DNA from: RFXV01 sp038150465
GTDB taxonomy: Bacteria > Bacteroidota > Bacteroidia > Flavobacteriales > Schleiferiaceae
Length of the DNA stretch: 64,000 nt
Reading direction: 5' to 3'
Assembly: GCA_038150465.1 (NCBI GenBank)
Contig: JAYOTP010000007.1
Coordinates: 1-64,000, forward strand
Below are positions 51,335 through 60,788 of this stretch, in pieces (position 1 is the first letter of the stretch; each line of letters opens with the position of its first letter). The position numbers and the translations under genes were made by a program. A model generated the notes under the pieces. That model was not told the DNA's origin and did no database searches. It was given only the letters and a program-made list of their open reading frames with translations.

Positions 51335-52399
51335 TTAGAGATCGAACTGAACGGAAAACGTGTGAATTCCGTTGAACGGATTGGTGGCTCTGTAGGCATA
51401 GTCCAAGCCGAAATAACTGCTCGAACCTTTGCGAAGCGGAGCGCGGAAGGTCATCCCGTAATTCATTCCCGCGAGTGCCGTGGTCTTTTGTCCGTCGTCC
51501 ACCCGATTGTCAAAATAGGTATAGCCCGCACGGACCATCAGAAACTGCTTCCACGCAAACTCCATACCCCCTATGAACACATCCTTCTCGAATGAATTGG
51601 ACTGAAAGCTCAAGGCCGGGGTGATGCGGTATCCATCGGAGAGCAAAAAGTCATAGCTCGCACCCAGACTCAGTTGAGAGGGCAGCTCAAATGAAGAAGA
51701 CAATTGCTCATAGCTCTGGCTGTAGCCGCCCTGAGGCACGGGAAGAGTGATCGCATTGCCATCCCCCTCAAAGATCAAATTGGATCCCACATTCTTCAGG
51801 GTGACACCGAATTTGATCTGATCGTCCTCACCGGTGATGTACTGCACTCCCGCATCCGCCATGATGGCCGATCCTGAGAGGTTGTTGATGCTCTGATTGA
51901 ATACCTTGATGGTGACCCCACCATAAATGGTGTTGGTGAATTTCTGCGCGTATGAAACACCCAGAACGATGGAAGAAGGAGCGATCGTGCCCACTCCGCC
52001 CTCGGGCTGATTGACCGTTGTGATGTCCCATTCGCCATAGTCGAAGGAGGTCAGCGACAAAGCCAATACGCCGCCATCGGAAACCCTCTGGCTGAGGCCG
52101 ACCGTGTTGATGCTGATATCTGAGCCCATCAGCCACTGGGTATTGGAGAACATCACTTCCGTACCAGAGGTGAAAGCCAATCCGGCCACGTTCAGATAGG
52201 ACGATTCCAATCCACGGACGGCCGAGATGTTGGATCCGCCCCAGCCAGCACTTCTTGCCCACGGATTGATGAGCAGTTCGAATGCCGCTGCCGATCCAAC
52301 GCGCTGCGGATTACCTGCGAAGAGTGCGCTGGCCATGAATACCGCGGCAAGCGCCCCTGTGATTGATCTTTTCTTCATCTTTCGCATTTCAAGATTCAT
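51335..52399 (-). CDS. PorV/PorQ-family outer-membrane barrel protein
   Basis: 354 residues from the ATG at 52399, which shares a base with the stop of the upstream gene; an ATG seven codons later (52378) gives a shorter signal peptide (MKKRSITGALAAVFMASALF) and is an alternative. LLINPWARSAGWGGSNISAVRG (core NPWARSAGWGGSN), YLNVAGLAFTSGTEVMFSNTQW and repeated amphipathic strands to a final aromatic are typical of the PorV/PorQ (UPF0164) family, 14-strand barrels. PorV shuttles type IX secretion cargo to the cell-surface attachment complex. Operon position suggests a private partner of the 1347-residue protein. Confidence 0.85.
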   Translation of the reverse strand: MNLEMRKMKKRSITGALAAVFMASALFAGNPQRVGSAAAFELLINPWARSAGWGGSNISAVRGLESSYLNVAGLAFTSGTEVMFSNTQWLMGSDISINTVGLSQRVSDGGVLALSLTSFDYGEWDITTVNQPEGGVGTIAPSSIVLGVSYAQKFTNTIYGGVTIKVFNQSINNLSGSAIMADAGVQYITGEDDQIKFGVTLKNVGSNLIFEGDGNAITLPVPQGGYSQSYEQLSSSFELPSQLSLGASYDFLLSDGYRITPALSFQSNSFEKDVFIGGMEFAWKQFLMVRAGYTYFDNRVDDGQKTTALAGMNYGMTFRAPLRKGSSSYFGLDYAYRATNPFNGIHTFSVQFDL

Positions 52400-55300
52400 C
52401 AGAATGAGTTCAGGTCTACCGGACGCAAGGTTCCAAACCACTTGACCACTTTTTCGCCAAGCTCACCTGCGTCAATATGGATGATGTACACTCCACTTGA
52501 TATGGGCACATTGTAGTCGTTCCTGAGGTCCCACTCAACGAATGTGAGTGTGTTGTCTTTTCTGATCTGACGAACACGTGTGCCGTTGAGCCCGAAGACA
52601 GAGATCGTGCAACGCTCAGGCAAATTGGTGATCTTGACAATGTTGTCCAGTTGCGAATCTTCATAGAAAGAAGATCCGTAGTATGGATTGGGAACCACTC
52701 GGATCAGGTCCAATGCACTCTCGGCCACATTGACATCATTGGCGCGGGCAGCTATGGACTTGGTCGAAAACTCATAGCGAGGAAAACCTGAATAGGCCGG
52801 ATCTGTCTCGTAGCGCTCAAAAGGTCTGTCCATACGCAACTTGATGGTGACATCCGACGGCAATTCCGTGCTGTACGGATCCACAAAATCATAGCCACGC
52901 TGAGTGACGGGAATGGATGTCCACATCATCGAACGGTTGAAGGCCACCTGATCCGGTACGATCCAGCGGTCGATCTTGTCCTTGAGTGGGAAGTCATCGA
53001 TCGCGTCTCCTTTGTAGGTGATGTCTTTAATGTTCAGTCCCTCCCGCAGCTTTGGCGCAAAGACGTAGATATTGTGCAGTCCGCCCATGACCAATCCGCC
53101 ATTGATCGAGTTGGAAGGCACCTGGAAGACGGTGCTGGTTGGATTCCAAAGCATATCCGCCCCGTTCTCACTGATCAACCACGAATTCTCACCAAAGGCC
53201 ATGCAGAGCCTTTGACCGGTTTCCACATCTACCGCATAACCCGGGAAGTAGCTCCATCCAGGCTCGAGGTTCGGATCTTCGATGAGCTGATCGCCCTGAA
53301 GCTTATAGCTCGTACCCTGCCGCAAACGCCACTTTTCCACATTCCCCACGGTCAGACCTGGGTCTTCGCCCATCTCAAAAACGGGAACGCGTGTCCATTT
53401 GGAACGATCGCTGGTCACAACGACATCCACACTGTGTATGTCCTGAATATTCGGTCGAGACTGCTGGCTTTCATTCACTGCCAATGCCGGTCCGTAGCCG
53501 ATCGTGAAATTCGAGAAGGCACGGTATAAATGGCTGGTGTAGGCGTATGGGCCCCACTGGCTCTCGAGGATGTTCCCGAAGAAGTTCAACGGATCTCCTC
53601 CATAGTCACCATAGACACCAGCTGCTGTGCCACCGGCGCCATTGGTGTTCGGACCTGCCAGTATCCAGTTGAAAGCATCATAGCCCTCCCCATCAGGAAT
53701 GAAGGACAACCATGGGATCTGCGGATCCTCAAAGATGATCTCCCCTCCGATCACCCCGTTGTCGCGAAGTCCATCCTCATCGTTACCTGGAGCAAGAACA
53801 TCTTCAACAGTAAGGGACATACCCAGCTCTGGGATGATCTGCTCTGCCTTGACCGCCAGAGTTGTGTCGGACTCAGCCAATAGCGAACCGCTTGTGATGT
53901 CGTAGATGCTCCAGCGGGCAGATGCACCCACTGTATCGAACTCCAGGACATAATCTCCGGCAGGAACGCTTTTGGGATCGACCACCTTGAGATCGACCGG
54001 CGCAAAACCCTTCTCATAGGTGAACTCATCCAACTGGAAATCGCGAACGATGAGATCCTTATCGCTCTCTGTAATGTCAATGAAGCGGCCCGAGTTGCCC
54101 ATTCCGGCTACCCGTTTCACATCCACTCCATCGCCATACTGAGCGTTGATGACCAATCCGTTCTGCTCTGGGGAGGTGAGATGAGGAATGGCCAGGTATT
54201 CAAGGTTGTTCAGACGACCCGCGATGTAGGGAACCTTTTGATTGGTCCCTGACGGTGCCTGGTTCACGTAAGAGGAATAGTCATTATGACCGTAGGCCAC
54301 AACCGTGAAGTAGTACTCCTTGTTGTTGACCAATCGGCGATCGCCCTCTGCAAAGGCGTCTTCCAATACACGGAAAGAGTGCTGTACTCCTTCGTTGTTG
54401 TACTGCAGGGTCATCAGCTGAGGGACATCGGCCTCCATTTCGTCATCACGGGTGTAGTTGATGATCTTGGTGATACCGTTCTCCAGATCGCACTGAGCCA
54501 CAAGGCGACTCAGGCTGGGATCGTAGATATCCGAAACCGTGACATTGGCATTGGCCAACTGGAACACCTGATACCCTTCAAATACATAATTGTAATAGCG
54601 AAGAGAATCGGATTCCTTGTTGAAATTCCCAACGTGCGGTGGAATGGTCGGATCGAACTCGGAGTAGCCCAGGCCGAAGTTGTTGCTCGTGCTTGGATTG
54701 TTCAGTGTGATGACCAATTCCCGATCCAGCTCAATGATCTCCATATCCGGAGCCGTAGGGCCATCGAGTACCTGGAAGCAGTTGTCGAAAAGGTTTTGCG
54801 CCTTGTCGTCGGCGATGATCACCTTGTCAACAGAAGCAAATGGATCCGAGTTGGTGAAATCCCTTGCCCAGACCACCCCTGTCGTGATGAAGTTCAGAGC
54901 TCCAGGTGCCAGTGAGAAAGGACCTGCTGAGTGCAGACCGCGCTTGTCCGCCTGATTGTTGGGGCTCTCATACCAATTGGTGGATGCCACAGGCGCAGTG
55001 ATCCCTGTAGTATCGAAAGTGCTGCCAGGATAGGCATACAACGTACGCTGTCCTGAACCGTCGTTGGTAAAGCCATCCCCATTGCCCGGATTGAAGGGCC
55101 CAGAAGGTGTCTCCACCACCAATGGGTTACCGTTCTTCCACAGATTGCGCATGTAGTTGTAGAATTCGGCTGCGTTGTCTGGATCGGATGTCTGCGCAAT
55201 GTTGGTGGTTCCACCGTTGTTGTAATACATGAATCCGGACATGATGATCCGTTCATTCAGGCCGGTCAGCGGATCCTCCGGACGACACAGACCAGTGACC

Positions 55301-56442
55301 GGATCGCGTACCCCATCCGGGCAGCCATCGCGATCGTTGTCCAGACCGTCAAAGTAATCGGCGAAGGGACCCTGGAAAAAGTCAAAGCCCACGGCTGGTG
55401 GGAAAGTTCCATAGCCAAAGGCGCCCTCGTCGTCTGCATCACCGTTGTAACAATAGCCCAATCCTCTGGGGATATCGCAACCAATGATGTCGTCCAGGTA
55501 ATTACCGAGATCCGGATCGAACCAGGTACTGAAGAAGGTATTGGTCAGACGGAAGGTGGACTTATTCAGAATGCGATAGTTATTGAAGGTCATGTTGTTG
55601 ACCTCGTCATTCGTGCTGAAGGCAAAGGCCTGCGCACGGATCTCAAACCCAAGCGCGCCGGCTTGCGTCTCGGTATGCACATTTCCACGATCGTTATATA
55701 CCCACCAGATCGTCTCGTCTCCATACACCAGATCCACTTCTTTCTTCGTACAGTCGAAAGACTTGTCCAGATCGTATGCCGGATAATCCACGGTGGGATC
55801 GTAGACGAGGTCGCCATCGCGATCGACAAAAGGCGCCAAGACATAGGGCAATTCGCCTTCTACACCATTACCTGGCCATTCTTGAATGCGCAATGGGATG
55901 CTGTATCCAGGGAAATTCTTGGATTCATCACAGCTCGGATCGTCTTTACATTCAAGCCATGCTCTGTGGACTTCTACCTCCTCGCGATACATGAACCAGT
56001 GTCTGTCGTACTTGTCGCAGACCGACTTATCGACAGATGCCGACCCATCGCTGGTCAGTGGCCCTGTCCAATAGTCGTTACCGCGGCTTCGGTAGGTCAT
56101 TGCCGCCAGCTTCAGCTGGTTTCCCTCGTCCACACCGCCGAGCCAAAGAGCACCAGCGAACATGGAGTGGCGTCCTCCGCCTTTGGGCACCTCGTAGCGT
56201 GCCTGGTTCAGATCCCACCACATATCGCCACCGGCCAAAATGGTCGCACGGACATTGTTGATGCTCAGATCGCTCTGAGCAGTAGCAGGTGTACACAATT
56301 CTTCCATCACCTTGAGCGTCGGATCACTCTTGCCGCTCTTCCCTTTGTAGGGCGGCTCCTTCGCCTCCAGAGAGGCAGCGAAGGCGAAGAGGATCAGACC
56401 GTATGTAAATACATTCTTCATTGTGGGTGTTTGGTTTTTCAA
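52399..56442 (-). CDS. Large secreted protein (1347 residues) with a type IX-like C-terminal domain
   Basis: I do not know a function for this protein. Signal peptide near the start (MKNVFTYGLILFAFAASLEA, the second Met at 56421 may be the true start). The N-terminal third has INNVRATILAGGDMWWDLNQ and FAGALWLGGVDEGNQLKLAA, a pattern I recall from many large Bacteroidota surface proteins. Two aspartate-rich loops look calcium-binding: DRDGDLVYDP (about 207) and DGLDNDRDGCPDG (about 366). The C-terminal 85 residues (RVVPNPYYGSS, TVSVFGLNG-type strands, SSGVYIIHID) resemble the FlgD-like/type A sorting domains of type IX secretion, but extend further to end in LRPVDLNSF. It sits between a TonB receptor (4 bp gap) and a PorV-like barrel (1-bp overlap). 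Confidence 0.78.
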   Translation of the reverse strand: MKNQTPTMKNVFTYGLILFAFAASLEAKEPPYKGKSGKSDPTLKVMEELCTPATAQSDLSINNVRATILAGGDMWWDLNQARYEVPKGGGRHSMFAGALWLGGVDEGNQLKLAAMTYRSRGNDYWTGPLTSDGSASVDKSVCDKYDRHWFMYREEVEVHRAWLECKDDPSCDESKNFPGYSIPLRIQEWPGNGVEGELPYVLAPFVDRDGDLVYDPTVDYPAYDLDKSFDCTKKEVDLVYGDETIWWVYNDRGNVHTETQAGALGFEIRAQAFAFSTNDEVNNMTFNNYRILNKSTFRLTNTFFSTWFDPDLGNYLDDIIGCDIPRGLGYCYNGDADDEGAFGYGTFPPAVGFDFFQGPFADYFDGLDNDRDGCPDGVRDPVTGLCRPEDPLTGLNERIIMSGFMYYNNGGTTNIAQTSDPDNAAEFYNYMRNLWKNGNPLVVETPSGPFNPGNGDGFTNDGSGQRTLYAYPGSTFDTTGITAPVASTNWYESPNNQADKRGLHSAGPFSLAPGALNFITTGVVWARDFTNSDPFASVDKVIIADDKAQNLFDNCFQVLDGPTAPDMEIIELDRELVITLNNPSTSNNFGLGYSEFDPTIPPHVGNFNKESDSLRYYNYVFEGYQVFQLANANVTVSDIYDPSLSRLVAQCDLENGITKIINYTRDDEMEADVPQLMTLQYNNEGVQHSFRVLEDAFAEGDRRLVNNKEYYFTVVAYGHNDYSSYVNQAPSGTNQKVPYIAGRLNNLEYLAIPHLTSPEQNGLVINAQYGDGVDVKRVAGMGNSGRFIDITESDKDLIVRDFQLDEFTYEKGFAPVDLKVVDPKSVPAGDYVLEFDTVGASARWSIYDITSGSLLAESDTTLAVKAEQIIPELGMSLTVEDVLAPGNDEDGLRDNGVIGGEIIFEDPQIPWLSFIPDGEGYDAFNWILAGPNTNGAGGTAAGVYGDYGGDPLNFFGNILESQWGPYAYTSHLYRAFSNFTIGYGPALAVNESQQSRPNIQDIHSVDVVVTSDRSKWTRVPVFEMGEDPGLTVGNVEKWRLRQGTSYKLQGDQLIEDPNLEPGWSYFPGYAVDVETGQRLCMAFGENSWLISENGADMLWNPTSTVFQVPSNSINGGLVMGGLHNIYVFAPKLREGLNIKDITYKGDAIDDFPLKDKIDRWIVPDQVAFNRSMMWTSIPVTQRGYDFVDPYSTELPSDVTIKLRMDRPFERYETDPAYSGFPRYEFSTKSIAARANDVNVAESALDLIRVVPNPYYGSSFYEDSQLDNIVKITNLPERCTISVFGLNGTRVRQIRKDNTLTFVEWDLRNDYNVPISSGVYIIHIDAGELGEKVVKWFGTLRPVDLNSF

Positions 56443-56446
56443 ATGA

Positions 56447-59400
56447 TCAGAAGTTCAGCAGCATTCCAAGGCGTATCCGTCTGGGCAAACTGAAGTTGAA
56501 AGGATTGACCATACGGATGTTGTACAAGTCGATGAATGACTGTGTATTCACCTGGGATTGAATGACATTCTGTGCCTGGGCAGAGGTCAGATATCCATCA
56601 TCCTCCGCACTGCCTGTGTACGGATAAACGCTGAAGACGTTCCTTCTGTCGAGCACATTCAGGATCTGTACATAGACGTTCAAACCGAGGTTCTTGTTGA
56701 TCGGTATCTCCCGGTCGATCCGCATTTGCATATCCACCTGCCAGGGACGACGCGATCCGTTGACCTGACCGTCCAACTGTACCGAACTCGAGCCTGCTGT
56801 GAGCGAATAGGCCTGTACCCTGCGCGAGTAGGGACGGCCAGAAGATCCATTGATCAAAAGGTTCAGCCCCATTCCTTCGAAAAGTCGGAACTCACCGAGC
56901 AGTGGGCCATCATAAGACTTTCCGGAACCGTAGCGGTAGTCGAAGTTCACTGTGACCGTGTGGCGGACATCGTAGCTCAAAGGGAGGATGTACCGAAGAT
57001 TTGGTTGACCCGAGCGCGCGATGTTCGCCCCTGAGTTCGGCCCTGAACCCGATCCTTGCGCGAATTGCAGGGTGTACGCTGCTGTCAGCTTCACATTGCC
57101 TGTGCGTCTGAGATCGTAACGCATTTCCAACGACTTCACCGTTCCAAAATCCACATTGCCATAAGTCACATAGGTGATCGGATAGGCTTCATTCAGAGAA
57201 ACGGTCTGCATCATATCCCGCATCTCCCGGTAGGCCGCAGAAATGGTCAAACTCGAACGGTCCGTGAGTTTCTGCTGGAAGCCCAACTCGTAGTTGGTGG
57301 TCTTCTGAGGAAGCAGATTGGGATTGTTGAATTGCCCGCCATTGTCCTGGATCTGCAAACGCATGTATTCAAGAAGGTCGAGCCGTGCAAGGCCCGCATC
57401 CGGACGCTGCACCAAAACATCATAATGGGCCAGGAAAAGTGCTTCATCCGAAATGGGGAAGTTGAACGAGATCCTTGGCATCACATTGACCTGTGGCTCG
57501 TAGTCCACAAAACTCTCGGCAGAAAGGCTTTGGTCGTCAGGCTCAAAAAGATAGGGCTGGATTCCCCCAGCTGTGGACGCATCAGCAATGTTCTTCGGAT
57601 TCACACTCACCGAGCCATTGGCCTCGTACCAAACGGATCCGTTGCGATAGCCCACAATGTCTGTCGGATTGCTCAGATCGTTCACATAGACGACAAAATC
57701 ATCACCGATCACATTGGGAACCTTGATGTCTCCTGAAGCGATCTTTCCACCGATCACCGTTCCTCCCAAGTCGCCCACTGTGCGCGTTGGATAAAGCACA
57801 TAAGGATCTTTCAAGACCGGCTGGTTCGCATCATAGCGATCCACACGTACCCCGACACGCAGAAAGAGATCGTCAAAGGTGAACTGGTCCTGGATGTAGC
57901 CCGCTATGTAGATCGGCTCAAACGGGGCAATGTTCCGGGTGAAGTCTCCGTTGGCATCTCTTTGGGTGAAAAAGTCACTGAGAGAGGGCTTGTTGCTCAG
58001 GATGTTGCCTTTGTAATCGTATCCGTAATAGCCCACATAGTTCGAACCGTTCAGGTTGATCAGTTCGTCTGCACTCCACATATCGAGAGAGAACAATTCT
58101 GGGTCATAGCTATCGATGTCCAAAATGTCCATGCCATCGGGATCGAGTCCCAAAGCTTTGCGCACATTCCGATCGAAGGTGTACTGCGTCTCCAGATTGA
58201 TCAGCCTTGGGTAGTTGATGGTGTCCTGGAATACGCCGAATGCATCCAATACCGGCATGGGATTTCCGAGATCGAGTTCCTGAATGTGGTCGTTCTGCAT
58301 CAAATACATCTGAGACCACATCCCAAAGGGCGCCAAAGAGTAGGCACGGTCCACGCGCTGTTCGTATTCAAAACCCAGAATGATCTCGTGGTCCTTGATA
58401 TTAAAGGAAGACGAAGCGGTGACCCTGAACTGAGAGGCCTGTGACTGGCTATAACCAGACTGCACCGCACCGACATTGCCCCAAAGCCCGTAGGCACTCG
58501 AAGGTCCAAAGCCATTCCACAGGGCATTGCCAAGCAAGAGGTCGTCCCGGCTTCTCGATGAACCCAAAATGGTTCCATCGTTCAAAAAGCCATAATAGGC
58601 ACTGGTGTAGTTGGCCAAGACTGGATTGTAGGCCGAGGGCTCGAAGTACACGGCCGTGTCCTGATCCAAAAGCTGCAACCAGCCCACCAGGCCCGAGGCC
58701 GTATCCTGACCATAGCCATAGAAGGGCCGCTGATAAGTGGTAAATCGACCAACGTGGCCATAGGCAAAGAAGTTGTCGCCGAAACGACCGTCCTGGTTCA
58801 GGCGGTTGTTGCGCGTGTAGTCCATTTGAATGCTGTAGAACGCATTGGTGATCAGCTGGGTCTTGGATTCCTCCTCGCCTCTTGCATTGTCCGAGAAGCG
58901 CTGCTGAAAACGTACAAATGTGCTCCAGTCCTGATTTTTGTACTCTCCGTAGTTCTCGTAGTTGAACAGGGACTGAGCAAAATTGACATTGGTTCCTGAG
59001 CTTCTGTTGAATCGACCGCCGATCGAGAGATTGGTCTTATCGCTTGTCCGGAAATTCAGATTACCTGTCAATCGAACCGCCCAGTTCCGGGCATTTTCGC
59101 GGTAATCCTGAGTCACGAAGTCATCCTTGGTGAGGAATTCTGTGCGATTCAAAACGCCGATGCCAGCGATGGCTGGGCGCACCGGGTTCGCCTTGATATC
59201 CGCCAGAACATCGTCGCGGACCTTCCAAACATCCACGGCAAATGGCCGTCCGTCGTCTTGGCTTTGGAATTCACCTGCCAGCAGGTAACCTGCAATGGTC
59301 TGCTTGCTCTTGCTGCCATTGGCTGATGTTTTCTCACGAGACCAGATCGGCCCGCCGAGCGTGAGCCCCAGGAGCTGATAGTTGTAGTTGTCAAATCCCA

Positions 59401-60121
59401 GCGTAAAGGGAGCTGAGGAAAGATATTCCACGGAACCGAAGGATTCCGCGGGTGGTCCTTTGGTCGTGACCGAGATGATCCCTCCTGTTGCATCACCATA
59501 CTGAGCTGGCTGTCCGCCAGTGATCACCGTGGTCGAGGCGATCGCGGCCTGAGGCAATGCACTCGTACCGCGCACCTTCACACCATCAATGAAGTAGACC
59601 GTTGTATTGGATCGGCCACCACGGATATTCAGCGAACCATCCGCATTCTGAGTGACACCAGTGGTTTGTGCTGCAACGCCAGCAATGCTTCGCGTCGCCA
59701 TATTGACCATATCCTCACCCGATACGGTCGTGGCTGTCTTCGTTCCGTCGATCAGAGGGGCCTCGTATTCGATGACCACTTCCTGCAACATCTCCGTGGC
59801 CTCCTGCATTTGCACGTTGAGTACGCGCGGACGATCCGGTTCGATGATCACCTTCTTGAATTCCGCATCCGCAAAGCCTGCGAATTTGAAGAATACATCA
59901 TACTTCCCAGGATTCAGCGGATTGATGTTGTACGCTCCGTCAAAATCCGTCTGGCCGCTGGCAATGACCGTTTCGCCTTGTTTCACGAGCACGATGGCGA
60001 AGGGGATCGTCTCCCCGTTGGCGCGGTCAGAGACCTTACCTTTCAATGAACCCGGTCGGGTCTGAGCATGCAGACCGACAAATGCCAGAGCAAGAAGGGC
60101 GGTGAGTAGCCTTTTGATCAT
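56447..60121 (-). CDS. TonB-dependent receptor (1224 residues) heading the surface-protein operon
   Basis: 1224 residues, large for the family. Signal peptide (MIKRLLTALLALAFVGLHAQ), carboxypeptidase-regulatory domain (about 25-105), plug (about 130-230, with NIRGGRSNTTVYFIDGVKVRG), then a long barrel that ends in the outer-membrane signature aromatic (RLGMLLNF). YELGFQQKLTDRSSLTISAAY and NVLDRRNVFSVYPYTGSAED are typical of the C-terminal strands. A TTG followed by a near-consensus AAATTTTG box upstream (minus strand) may be the promoter. With the two downstream genes it forms one operon with 4-bp and 1-bp spacing. Ligand unknown. Confidence 0.9.
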   Translation of the reverse strand: MIKRLLTALLALAFVGLHAQTRPGSLKGKVSDRANGETIPFAIVLVKQGETVIASGQTDFDGAYNINPLNPGKYDVFFKFAGFADAEFKKVIIEPDRPRVLNVQMQEATEMLQEVVIEYEAPLIDGTKTATTVSGEDMVNMATRSIAGVAAQTTGVTQNADGSLNIRGGRSNTTVYFIDGVKVRGTSALPQAAIASTTVITGGQPAQYGDATGGIISVTTKGPPAESFGSVEYLSSAPFTLGFDNYNYQLLGLTLGGPIWSREKTSANGSKSKQTIAGYLLAGEFQSQDDGRPFAVDVWKVRDDVLADIKANPVRPAIAGIGVLNRTEFLTKDDFVTQDYRENARNWAVRLTGNLNFRTSDKTNLSIGGRFNRSSGTNVNFAQSLFNYENYGEYKNQDWSTFVRFQQRFSDNARGEEESKTQLITNAFYSIQMDYTRNNRLNQDGRFGDNFFAYGHVGRFTTYQRPFYGYGQDTASGLVGWLQLLDQDTAVYFEPSAYNPVLANYTSAYYGFLNDGTILGSSRSRDDLLLGNALWNGFGPSSAYGLWGNVGAVQSGYSQSQASQFRVTASSSFNIKDHEIILGFEYEQRVDRAYSLAPFGMWSQMYLMQNDHIQELDLGNPMPVLDAFGVFQDTINYPRLINLETQYTFDRNVRKALGLDPDGMDILDIDSYDPELFSLDMWSADELINLNGSNYVGYYGYDYKGNILSNKPSLSDFFTQRDANGDFTRNIAPFEPIYIAGYIQDQFTFDDLFLRVGVRVDRYDANQPVLKDPYVLYPTRTVGDLGGTVIGGKIASGDIKVPNVIGDDFVVYVNDLSNPTDIVGYRNGSVWYEANGSVSVNPKNIADASTAGGIQPYLFEPDDQSLSAESFVDYEPQVNVMPRISFNFPISDEALFLAHYDVLVQRPDAGLARLDLLEYMRLQIQDNGGQFNNPNLLPQKTTNYELGFQQKLTDRSSLTISAAYREMRDMMQTVSLNEAYPITYVTYGNVDFGTVKSLEMRYDLRRTGNVKLTAAYTLQFAQGSGSGPNSGANIARSGQPNLRYILPLSYDVRHTVTVNFDYRYGSGKSYDGPLLGEFRLFEGMGLNLLINGSSGRPYSRRVQAYSLTAGSSSVQLDGQVNGSRRPWQVDMQMRIDREIPINKNLGLNVYVQILNVLDRRNVFSVYPYTGSAEDDGYLTSAQAQNVIQSQVNTQSFIDLYNIRMVNPFNFSLPRRIRLGMLLNF

Positions 60122-60265
60122 GGAGAGGGGTTTAGGTTTATCAAAATTTTAACAAAGGGCTAATATAGTCAAGTTGAGATGTGTGGCGGCCTTGTTTCCA
60201 CAAGCAAATGACTCTACAGAGTGCATCCGTTCGGAGAGCATATTTTCATCGAGATTTGTTCCCCA

Positions 60266-60730
60266 ATGGAAGCAGACAGACACACGAACATCTCTTCTCT
60301 TTTATCACGATCGCTTCTTTGCTTGAGTTGGGTCTGCCTGATGTCTATTGCCTGCTCCGACAACCAGGATACGAGCATTCCCAACGTGGCTGTCAGTGAG
60401 TCGTTGGTCATTGCCGAACCCAGTAATTTTCCGTTGACCGGCGTTGGCGGATGGGTCTATCACCCGGGCGGATACCGCGGTCTGATCGTTTACAGACAAT
60501 CCTTCGCGGGCACCTCCGACGATTTCCTTGCCTACGATCGCGCTTGTCCTTCACACTACGATGCAAGCTGCGGAAAAGTGGTCGTTGAAAGTGACAACTT
60601 CTACATCGCCTGCCCCTGCGACAGTGCAAAGTGGTATTTATTGAATGGCTTCCCTTTGAGTGAATCCAGCGGAATTTTGAAGCGGTACTCCACTCAATTC
60701 GTCAATGGGGTCGTTTTGATCACCAATTGA
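60266..60730 (+). CDS. Rieske-like lipoprotein with a degenerate iron-sulfur motif
   Basis: 154 residues from ATG 60266; an upstream GTG at 60221 is in frame but unlikely. A signal peptide ends in SIAC (Cys30), so it is a lipoprotein. The body has the beta pattern of a Rieske ferredoxin, GLIVYRQSFAGTSDDFLAYD, followed by CPSH (94-97), Cys102, and CPCD (116-119) with KWYLLNGFP. A true Rieske site is CxH...CxxH; here the last His is Asp and the first motif has an extra residue. Related degenerate forms seem common in Bacteroidota. A 2Fe-2S cluster is doubtful; cysteines may pair instead. Function unknown. Confidence 0.75.
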   Translation: MEADRHTNISSLLSRSLLCLSWVCLMSIACSDNQDTSIPNVAVSESLVIAEPSNFPLTGVGGWVYHPGGYRGLIVYRQSFAGTSDDFLAYDRACPSHYDASCGKVVVESDNFYIACPCDSAKWYLLNGFPLSESSGILKRYSTQFVNGVVLITN

Positions 60731-60736
60731 AGGAAC

Positions 60737-60762
60737 AAAAAAAGGCCGCAGAAGCGGCCTTG
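60737..60762 (-). terminator. Terminator of ahcY
   Basis: On the minus strand AAGGCCGC and GCGGCCTT make an 8-bp stem with a short loop, followed by seven T. It lies 27 bp after the ahcY stop codon. Confidence 0.93.
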
Positions 60763-60788
60763 AACAGTTCTTGATTGAGGCGAACTTC

